Shown here one piece after another: positions 56,341-64,000 of a DNA stretch of 64,000 nucleotides. Position 1 is the stretch's first letter, and every line of letters starts with the position of its first letter. The translations under genes were made by a program, and so were the position numbers. Below the pieces are notes generated by a model. The model saw only the letters and a program-made list of their open reading frames with translations, ran no database searches and was not told where the DNA came from. Source of the stretch: Tricholomella constricta (Eukaryota > Basidiomycota > Agaricomycetes > Agaricales > Lyophyllaceae); contig JAACJP010000010.1 in assembly GCA_013368375.1 (NCBI GenBank), positions 868,001 through 932,000 on the forward strand, given 5' to 3'.

Positions 56341-57423
56341 ATGCCTTCTGTAACACCTACCTCTGACACAGCAGCTGGCATCGCAACTATCACTGCGGTT
56401 GCCGCCCTCGGGAACCCAAGAACCCTCCCAGGCACCAAGACAGTGCTCTTAGACGCCCAGATTTATGTAGGCTCTCCCTCTTGCGAGTCTTTGCTTGGGA
56501 GCCTGCGATTTTTTAATGTGTCTGACATGGTGTTCGAGCACCAAAGTGCACTATATCTCATTTATGCTACGGTATGTGCTTTTGTTCTGCATAAGCTTTA
56601 TGTATGCTCAAACACCTTGACTTTTAGTTTGCACGCATGGAGAACGGCGTCGATCAGCTCTCCATTACCGACTATAATTTCGTTGGTGATTTACAATGGG
56701 TGAGGTTCCTAATTCTCTTACAGAGTCACATCAAATTGAACAGCATCTGGAATTTAGTTAATTCCTCTCAGTGCTCAAAATGATTGCGAGGACTTCTAGA
56801 TCGACCCTTGCCAACGCGCTTACGTTCACATCTCTGGGGCAGCGACCAATGTTAACCAGGAGTCTGGAACTTTCAAACTCGATGTCGAACACTACATCTC
56901 CGCCTTCAGAGACTTGAAAGATTCAAACTCAAAGCCCATCAAACCTATCGCACCGATTTCTTGCGAATTTTCATCGCGCTACCAGAATCGCAAGAAACCC
57001 GTGCCTTTTAATCGTCGATATGTCTCCATTTCTGGCTTCCTCACAGATGTTACATACAAACGAAATTCTGAAGACGTTGAGCGTTTCATGGTCTCCATTG
57101 ATCATATTGCATTCTTGGGGCAGCAAGGCAATTCTACAGCTATTCCGAATACATTGGATAGTAAGTCCTATTTATCCGTCCGATTTTCCAGTCTATTTGA
57201 TGTTGCCTTAGCTCCCTTCAAGACGCCACGTTGCGGAAAAAGCCTGATCGACTACAAACGTGGTAGATCTACCACGCCAATTACAACTACCATCGCCTCA
57301 CCTACCACACCAGTCACTCCGACTCCGACTCAAGGCCCTCCTCGGAAGCGCCAACGAGTCGAAGCAAATCAAGCCTCCGAGTCTGACTCAAACTCCAGCG
57401 ATATATATGTACCAGATAAATGA
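56341..57423 (+). CDS. Helitron accessory protein, OB-fold-like (RPA-like?)
   Basis: Exons 56341-56571, 56628-56699, 56800-57160 and 57212-57423 join in phase to 291 residues. The sequence has two regions that read like beta-barrel OB folds (CQRAYVHISGAATNV...FKLDVEHYISAF and NRRYVSISGFLTDVTYKR...FMVSIDHIAFL), then a Lys/Arg patch (GPPRKRQRVEANQ) and an acidic tail (SESDSNSSDIYVPD). Helitrons of plants and some other hosts carry RPA-like single-strand-binding genes; position, size and fold pattern suggest the same role here, but this is inference. An upstream ATG at 56195 opens a 31-codon frame that splices out of phase, so I used 56341. Confidence 0.6.
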
Positions 57424-57489
57424 CCTGACGGTGACCAGATGTTTTTTGTGAAGTTATGAAATGTCAAAGATCTTTATTTGTATTCAAAC

Positions 57490-57517
57490 CCCGTGCGAAG
57501 CACGGGTAACATGCTAG
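57490..57517 (+). other. Helitron 3' terminus (hairpin + CTAG)
   Basis: Stem CCCGTGC/GCACGGG with a GAA loop, a 7-nt spacer, then CTAG and a flanking T. It acts as the termination signal of rolling-circle transfer in the family. Confidence 0.9.
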
Positions 57518-58465
57518 TATCACAAAACCTAACACTGTACCAACACTGCCGAACGCTCAGCTTCTCCACTGAATCGGGCTGATGGGACGCACACTGTAAG
57601 GAGTGTGGGTTGAATAAACAACTTGTGGCCTTGTTCATTTAAAACGGAGATAAAGGTCGACCAGGCGGCAAAGAACAGAAGGATGTGCCAGCAGCGACAC
57701 AGAGCCGTGGCTAACACTGCATTAACGAAAGAGGCTCCAGGTCTTTGCCTAGGCGCGAACCTGCATCCTTGTGCAGTGAGAATATATCTGACCGAGTGCG
57801 TGAAAAACTACCCACGGGTCAGGCACTCGAAAGCCGCTGTGAGAAATGTGTGTTTCTACTCGCTGTGCCAGAAGCGAATTCAAAGGTTGACCGAGAAGAG
57901 CCTGGAATCGCACGCACTGTCAGAGGTGAAGTTGGGTTGAACGACATCGGAAGATAGGTGTGCCACTGTGCCACTCGTTTGCTTGATTAAACTATTATCA
58001 AGTAGTCCGGCCTCTACAAAGGACGGCAAATCAGGCCAAAGGGCAGAATGAGTTAAGTCATTGAGACGCGTACCCAGGCAGCTGCTATGCCCTCGTTATG
58101 AACCAGCTTTCGATGCTGTTGAGGATAAAGAAAACATCGGGTCACCGCGCGTGATTTTTCGGAAACGCGCGAAAGGTCCACAGTTGCGTGGCGCGCTGCG
58201 GACGTCGCTCGCTTCCCCGGTCCGGAGGCGACTCGGTCTACACGGCTAGGTACTTAAGAGGCTTGAACGCAAAGTTCACGGTGTGTAAGAAATCGGAAGT
58301 CTATGTTTAGGTCGTGCGAAGTCGGCAACCAAATCTGCGCACTGTTAATTTCGCCATCCACAACATTGTGGCTTCTCACTCCAATCTATGTACAGTAGCT
58401 ATTCAGTAGCTCGAAAATCAAGCAGAATTTGACTCGAGCATCTACGAATGAATGTGTTCAGAATA
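57518..58465. other. Intergenic, no gene supported
   Basis: Short plus-strand frames only (for example 58061-58249, basic). Nothing assignable. Confidence 0.4.
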
Positions 58466-59072
58466 TCACTGTGCAAGGAGTTGTAATTGGTTTCGATTGC
58501 TGATGCCTGAGGCTCCTGATTCTTTCACCCGGTCCAGCATAGCCCCAGTGTAATCCATTCCACGACGATCTCCATAGGCACATATTACACGGACGGAGCT
58601 TTGTGGATTGATGTCTTGCATGGACTATAATCAGCACTCGATGCCTGATTCGTGCCAGATCGTCACACACACCCCGGAGATGCCAGTCAACTGCATAAAA
58701 AATAGCAGGACCTTGACAGCAGTTATGGCGCGAAGTACGAAGACGATGCAGAAATACCTCAATACCACCTTTTGACAATATCAATGATCCACATGTCCAG
58801 GCCTTGAGATTCCGACGTTCCAGGCAAATGTTTGTTTGGAAGTATAATTCGCGGCATATATGATATCGTACGGACGAAGACCTGATTAACCCGTACGGTG
58901 CATTGGTAGTAGAGTTCCCTGCTTCTGAAGAAGAAAACGGCGCCATAAGGAAAGACATCCATCCACAACACCTGGGAAGAAAAAAATGACAAATGTCCTT
59001 GAACGCTCCCACCGACGTCGATTGCCCAAGGGCGACCTGCCCAGACAATACGGAACTGTCAGACAACCCCAC
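58466..59072 (-). CDS. Hypothetical protein, multi-exon, unassigned
   Basis: Coding-like pieces on the minus strand: VLWMDVFPYGAVFFFRSREL, MWIIDIVKR followed by a GT-like donor, TGISGVCVTIWHESG, and a terminal piece SSVRVICAYGDRRGMDYTG to LQLLAQ with stop at 58468-58466. They lie in different frames and could be joined by two or three short introns, but I could not confirm the junctions. The gene sits 67 bp downstream of the repeat-peptide gene on the same strand. Family unknown. Confidence 0.3.
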
Positions 59073-59139
59073 TGGCCTTCACAGCATTCCTATCTCCGCT
59101 GAGCCGATTACCACCTAGGACTGCCTCCCATCGCTGTGA

Positions 59140-59709
59140 TCATCTCCATCCAGGGGCTCCTGCCTCAGCCTCGCGTTTCCATCCGGGTGCACCGGCCTCT
59201 GCCTCTGCTTCGCGTTTCCAGGCTGGCGAGGCCGCCTCAGCTGCGGCCTCGCGCCTCCATCCGGGGGCACCAGCCTCAGCATGACGTCTCCATCCGGGGG
59301 CGCCAGCCTCACGCCTCCATCCAGGAGCACCGGCCTCACGTCTCCATCCGGGGGCACCAGCTTCAGCCTCACGTCTCCAACCAGGAGGGCCTGCTTCGGC
59401 TTCGCGTTTCCAGCCAGGAGCGGGAGGACCTGCTTCAGCCTCGCGTTTCCAACCAGGAGCACCTGCTTCAGCCTCACGTTTCCAGCCAGGAGCACCAGCT
59501 TCAGCTTCAGCTTCACGTCTCCAGCCAGGTGCGCCAGCTTCGGCTTCGCGTTTCCAGCCCGGAGGACCTGCTTCGGCTTCACGTCTCCAGCCAGGTGCGC
59601 CAGCTTCGGCTTCGCGCTTCCACCCAGGAGGTCCTGCCTCAGCCTCACGTCTCCAGCCAGGAGCGCCAGCTTCGGCCTCGCGCTTCCATCCAGGAGGTCC
59701 TGCTTCTCT
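59140..59709 (-). repeat. Coding minisatellite, about 33 bp per unit
   Basis: The third exon is a tandem array with unit lengths of 27-42 bp in steps of 3. Differences between units fall mostly at third codon positions or add/remove EA pairs, so the protein pattern is conserved while the DNA drifts. Confidence 0.9.
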
Positions 59710-59937
59710 CTAATGACGAGGTCTACCTTCAGTAGCGTTCTATAAAGAAGGGATAACGACGTACTTGTGCGAGTTCGCGCGCCTCCTCGGCATGGCGGGC
59801 GATCACACCATGGTTCTAAAGAGAAGCTCTCGTCAGAGTTACAAAGATGCCGGCGGCAAGAGCGGACTCACAGTGGGCGTAGCACCGGTAAGAGTAAAGA
59901 CAGAGGATGCAATGAGTATCAAGCTTGCGATGCGCAT
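59140..59937 (-). CDS. Secreted Kex2-processed repeat peptide precursor, 17 units
   Basis: Exons 59937-59872, 59815-59765 and 59709-59140 (introns 56 and 55 nt) give 228 residues. Residues 1-22 (MRIASLILIASSVFTLTGAT) form a clear signal peptide. A short acidic/basic pro-region (NHGVIARHAEEARELAQ) follows. The rest is 17 tandem units: 11 GAPGW, four GPPGW, one GPPAPGW and one degenerate ASPAW. They are separated by 16 Lys-Arg or Arg-Arg sites (eight each), nearly all followed by EA, EAEA or EAEAEA; the last unit ends GAPGWR-stop. Dibasic plus Glu-Ala is the Kex2/Ste13 maturation code of yeast alpha-factor and of fungal KEP/dikaritin precursors. Expected products are pentapeptides ending in Trp. 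A TATA-like box lies upstream of the ATG. Whether it is a pheromone-like signal, RiPP precursor or wall peptide is unknown. Confidence 0.9.
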
Positions 59938-59985
59938 CTTTTTGGCAGGGGAGATACTTCACATGATAAGTTTGGGGGATCCAGG

Positions 59986-59997
59986 TTTTTATATTGG
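59986..59997 (-). promoter_or_regulatory. CCAAT/TATA-like promoter of the repeat-peptide gene
   Basis: On the minus strand CCAATATAAAAACC ends about 50 nt before the ATG at 59937. Perfect spacing for a TATA box with a 5' leader of roughly 25 nt. Confidence 0.55.
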
Positions 59998-61720
59998 GCG
60001 TTAGCGAGATTTGCCTAAAGCAGCAACGTCCGTTTCAAATCTCTCAAGGACCCCTGTTCCTATGTGCCTGAAAAAAGCCCTGTAAATTGCCGAGCATCAA
60101 GCGCGTTGATGCGCTGGACGCAGCCATTTATTGTTTCTTCCAGCCTCGGGTTGCGAGCTACTTGACATCGGCAGACGGTATGAAGTCCTGGCTTTGCCTG
60201 TACGGTGCAGGATTTATAGATCATGCAGGAAGGGACGACGAGGCGGATTCAATTATCCTTGTGACCCTTGCCAAGCACATCGTCATATCTGGTTGTCATA
60301 TGTTGCATGCGTGTGTAAGCACTTTGGGATCTTGGAAAATTGAGGCTTGGGCCCTTGCCATCCCGAAAGAACGTCATTCATGAACTGGTTATTGACGCTC
60401 GGCACTCCATACTCTGGGACCTCGGGCATCGCGCAACAGGATTTGTATGATTGATGATGATCCGTCTTTCCTGCAGATCTCAGCGTCTGGCAACACGGTG
60501 AGTTGCCATCGCTGCTGAGCTGAACGTTCAGCAGCGTTCACAACCGAATATCGGCGGCGGAAAGCCACAGGAATATGAAGTCAGCGACCGTAGGCGACAG
60601 TGGCTTCAGATTTGACACACAGGGGACGAGGAACGCGGCGCTCGGAGCCTTTAGTGCATAAGTAGGTCCCACAAATGAGTGCAAACGAAGGCGAAGGAGT
60701 TTAAAAATAATCGTGAGCATCTGAAGCGCAGGACTCGTTTACCGGGGGCCTGAGTCAGAGCCGTCAACACCAAGTATAGACTTTCTCTCAAGAAATCAAG
60801 AATACAAAAAGTGTCAACGTACCTCTGATAAAAATAAAACATTCACGAGGGCCATTGACATGCGCACACCATGCGTACCTCCGCGCCACAGCAGGGTGCA
60901 TAGCGAAACTCCGCATGTGAAACTGGAGAGACCAGCGATCAGGACTCAGTACTCGGGAGTCTCGTCCTGGTTTGTCAAATTGACAAGATCAATTAGAATA
61001 CTTCCGTATTAGCAAACTACCATCTTGTGATTGTTGTAAGACGTCAGTATTTCAGCTTGACTGTCAGCTCGACTTTCACCTAGAGCTGGCGGTGAAGATT
61101 GACTTTATTTTTAACTTTTTTGGCTGTCTGGTCCGAGTCGTCGGCGAGATGGAGGATGAGCGTTTCGATCATACACCGCCGGACGTTTGTCAAGGTCCGA
61201 TCAGCTATTTGGTCCTATTTGGCTGCGGCATTTCCCTTCGCTTGGATTTCTGTGCAACTGCAGTCCACAGACGCAGCAAATCCTTACTTGTGCAGCTTTA
61301 CACGAAGATAACGAAAACTTGTCCATGCGATTCGTTTAAGATCCTCCAGGCGCTACATCATCTTATTTTTTCCTCTAGATGGCTGGTGAGATCCTGAAAG
61401 AATTGGTCAATGACAGCTTGATGGTTTCGAGGTAACCTTTGCGATCTTGACGCTTCATCTAGGTCGAAGGCGCTTCATACGTGTTCCATCAAGAGTCTGA
61501 GCGTTCGCAGTCTGAATCGAAGTACAACATAGAGATCGCGTCGACGCAAGGTGATCGGGTCATGTCGCCATAAGCGTGACATGATGGTGGGAGTCTGCCG
61601 CAACGTTGAAGCTGTGAAGGGTCGTCCCATCTTCGCGTTGCCTTGTCATTGCCTCACTGTTAGGGCAAATCTATTTTCTAGCCAGATATCGTCGACCTCA
61701 CTTGGAGACTAACAGCGACA
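59998..61720. other. Intergenic, no gene supported
   Basis: Frames of up to ~100 codons occur on both strands without domain or splice support. I looked for UstYa-type (DUF3328) His/Cys motifs and other tailoring enzymes beside the repeat-peptide gene and saw none. Confidence 0.4.
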
Positions 61721-62598
61721 ATGGCGGTGAAAACACATAGCTGGATTTCTCTGTGGTTTCTGCTCACTGTTCCCGTGATTGCATGGGATGTTGGATACTG
61801 TTTCATGCGGTGAGATTTGGTATCTGTTGTTAGAAGCTGCTTTGTCCTCATCTGTGTCTGTCGATGTAGTCCTCGGTCTATGCGGGTGAGTCTGGTGTCT
61901 AAGGTCATTTGTGGCAGTCCATGAGATAACGACGCGATATCAGGGGGGAGACTGGCATTGGTTGTGGAAACCGTATTCTCTCTATCAGGATGTGCGTCGC
62001 GTCACACTCTTGCGTTTCTCATGTCCGCGAGTCCCAACCGCTCCATGACAGATTGACTATGTAAATTGAATGAAGTTATTTCATGTCAGCCTGGTCCTGA
62101 ACGACGAACCTTGATAGATGTACGGGTTGCCCGCCCTTCAATCTGGCAACGGCTTTACCAACGCTCAATGTACGATATCTTCCACTCGTTCGCATCATCA
62201 CCTTCTGACTCCCAACCAGCTCTCTTGAATGTCATTGAGACACTTCTTAACATCACCTACCTCTACTTTGCGCATGTAGCTGCCTGGCCTCCCGCTACCC
62301 TGATTGGCTTCGCCTCAGCCAACTTAACGTTGGCGAAGACCGTTCTGTACTGGCTTCAAGAGTATTATTGCGGGTTCTGTGGCATTGGACACAATTCGGC
62401 TTCGACTTTGTTCATTTACTGGATTATACCCAACGGGTACGTGGATCGGATCTGCCATTTCATATTCTCCATTGCTGACTGACTAATGTCAGATTATGGA
62501 TCGTCGTTCCTGCTATCATCGTTGCTCGTCTTGGGAAAGACCTTGCTCAATCTCTAAATTTCGCAGCCAAGGCTTCGGTCACCAAAAAGCAGAAGTGA
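61721..62598 (+). CDS. Small multi-pass membrane protein, seven exons
   Basis: Exons 61721-61809, 61870-61885, 61944-61991, 62052-62060, 62118-62169, 62220-62436 and 62493-62598 join in phase to 178 residues. Exons 2 and 4 are only 16 and 9 nt. The protein has about four hydrophobic helices (SWISLWFLLTVPVIAWDVGY, LLNVIETLLNITYLYFAHVA, ATLIGFASANLTLAKTVLYW, LWIVVPAIIVARLG) and short motifs repeated in an uncharacterised fungal family I recognise by pattern: CFMRPRSMRGGDWHWLWKPY, GNGFTNAQSLLN, LQEYYCGFCGIGHN and YWIIPNGLWI. The topology resembles EXPERA/emopamil-binding proteins, but I cannot assign a reaction. The basic tail ends in TKKQK, like an ER-retrieval signal. Confidence 0.75.
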
Positions 62599-64000
62599 TG
62601 GGCATTCCTTCACGGCAATCTACGAATCCAAACCTGTTTCTACTCGTGCGGAATCTCAACTGCTTTACAGATTTAGCCTAAGTAGCAGCATGTCGTAGGC
62701 TGAAGTCAATTTGTCCAACCACCTTCCAGCCCAAAAATAATCTCGACTTTGACGAATCCTCCAAATTCATCCACAAATTGCGTCCGTGGAGCCATCACAA
62801 ACCATCTTCCCATGCCTGCCAAGCATGTCGTCGCGATCCCCGATAGACAGGTCCAAATTCACTGTCCAAGCCCCCTTTCCACAGCGATGCCTATATCCGC
62901 CCTACTCATGCCTCTACTAACCTGAACCTCTCCGGATCCTCTTGTATTGAATGGCGCTTCGTTACGACGACCATTCCCAATGATCTGCAGACCCTGAACG
63001 CCGCACATCAACCTTTCGACCAAATCATAATTTGCGCCGGTGTCCTTTAGTTGGAAGTGGAAGCCTCAGATATACTAACTCAATCCACGGTTAGGTTTAT
63101 GAAGACGGCTTCCCTGCACTTGCACATCGCGATGAATAGGAGACGCGCAATTCCGGTGGCTGTGAGGAAGCTTGATAATGTTTGGCAACGGCCTCCAGCA
63201 CCAGATCTTGTCCAGGTTTATGATTGCTTTCAACCCTCTTCCTCCCAATAATGCTTGTGCGAAGGGCTTCTACTGAAGTTGGACTTGCTCGTGATCTGGG
63301 AAATACCTCTTGGAGCTAGCGCTGAACCGCCTCAGTGCCATCGTTGCCGCGTCATCCTACCTCACTAACATCAGTCGTCCTCAACAGTGCGGACTGGGTG
63401 CTTTATTTATCAATCAACAGACCATGGGCACCTCGAGGCAGGGTTCTGTTGTATTTCAGCTACCTGGCTGACTCGTTCAGGCCCAGTGGATTTTAAATTG
63501 GATCAATACCGGATATCCAACATCGAGCGTACATACATTTGCTTCGTGCGCGCCAAGCTGTGCTCTATGTACAAATTTCTCATCATCTGTTTGAGCTTCT
63601 CAGTCACCCCACCGTCCACCACATTTACTCGAAGCTCGACAATCCGCGAACCTTATCCTTGTCATGTCCGCTAGGCGTCTCTTCCGGTTAGAGCACCCGA
63701 ACGAGCTATAAATCCGGTGACTTGAAGCCTTGCTGCGAAGAAAATATCGACACTCTGCTGTGTAAGTAGAGCAATTAGCTCATTTCAATGTGCTTTGAAA
63801 TATCTTCTCCCTTTCACAATTAGGATCGTACAGCTTCGTCAAATTGTCCAATTTCACATCGAGGTCAGTGTTAAAATTGACGTCGGTAAATCGGCTGATA
63901 TGCGGAAGTGCACCATTGATGAGGATACCTGTCCCTTCCCTCGAGCCTTTCTCGGGACAAATAATGGGCAATAGCAGGAGTGTGGCCTTTACTCATCGTA
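62599..64000. other. Coding-like fragments, no assembled gene
   Basis: Plus-strand pieces with protein-like composition (LDFDESSKFIHKLRPW near 62745; WRFVTTTIPNDLQTLNAAHQ and FDQIIICAGV near 62952-63050) are separated by stops and could be a decayed gene or unresolved exons. A 63-codon minus-strand frame at 63780-63971 may be an exon of a gene beyond the right edge. Confidence 0.3.

Larger units (their letters stand above)
50301..57517 (+). mobile_element. Autonomous Helitron (5' boundary unresolved)
   Basis: A Rep-helicase gene, a downstream accessory gene and a canonical 3' terminus are present. The end shows a perfect 7-bp hairpin (CCCGTGC, loop GAA, GCACGGG, 57490-57506), then TAACATG and CTAG at 57514-57517, immediately followed by T. 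Hairpin plus CTRR inserted at an A/T site is the defining Helitron 3' end. The left boundary given is only the first coding nucleotide supported. No inverted repeats or target duplication are expected. Confidence 0.9.

Noticed and set aside
59115..59745. CRISPR-like array or collagen-like gene on the plus strand
   Set aside because: The periodic sequence is not spacer-repeat; units are 27-42 bp in codon steps without unique spacers. Other frames are open only because of the repeat; the minus frame with KR-EAEA motifs has the signal peptide and splice sites.

Overview
This is a eukaryotic window that reads as an Agaricomycete (mushroom-forming basidiomycete) chromosome. Genes are broken by many short introns (mostly 48-75 nt, GT...AG), several lineage-typical families occur (F-box proteins, a DUF6533-type membrane protein, a bestrophin-like UPF0187 channel, an asaB/GA4-desaturase-like oxygenase), and the mobile elements are a Ngaro-type tyrosine-recombinase retrotransposon and a Helitron. 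All gene models below were assembled by hand from the sequence by joining exons whose phases agree; no expression or homology search was available.

Layout. 1-420: 3' end of an unrecognised gene. 0.6-1.6 kb: single-exon F-box-like gene. 2.6-3.3 kb: a 681-bp terminal-inverted-repeat element with a direct repeat at both ends. 3.7-4.8 kb: a multi-pass membrane protein gene interrupted by one in-frame stop. 6.5-10.6 kb (minus): DNA2 nuclease/helicase in nine exons, with three MluI-type cell-cycle boxes upstream. 11.1-12.8 kb (minus): a 503-aa unknown helical protein. 13.5-14.4 kb: oxygenase-like gene. 15.1-17.3 kb: UTP7 (SSU processome). 19.2-25.1 kb (minus): a structurally complete Ngaro element. 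25.9-27.9 kb (minus): vacuolar Ca2+/H+ antiporter. 28.2-32.2 kb (minus): a DUF6533-like gene and a decayed relative. 32.2-41.0 kb: a long stretch with no gene I can support. 41.05-44.2 kb (minus): NYN-domain protein. 44.4-47.2 kb (minus): glycyl-tRNA synthetase with nested mitochondrial/cytosolic starts. 47.6-49.4 kb (minus): bestrophin-like channel lacking its N-terminus. ~50.3-57.5 kb: a Helitron with intact Rep-helicase, an OB-fold-like accessory gene and a recognisable 3' hairpin-CTAG end. 59.1-59.9 kb (minus): a secreted repeat-peptide precursor. 61.7-62.6 kb: small multi-pass membrane protein. The last 1.4 kb holds only coding-like fragments.

The most exciting object is the small three-exon gene at 59140-59937. 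It encodes a signal peptide followed by 17 tandem copies of a Trp-ending pentapeptide (GAPGW/GPPGW), each separated by Lys-Arg or Arg-Arg and Glu-Ala dipeptides. This is the layout of the yeast alpha-factor precursor and of Kex2-processed repeat proteins (precursors of pheromones and of dikaritin-type RiPPs), which is unexpected in a basidiomycete whose known mating pheromones are farnesylated CAAX peptides.

How parts fit together: housekeeping genes (DNA2, UTP7, GRS1, the Ca2+ antiporter) form a conserved backbone; two different classes of replicative transposon and one small TIR element have inserted between them, and the Helitron lies directly upstream of the truncated channel gene.
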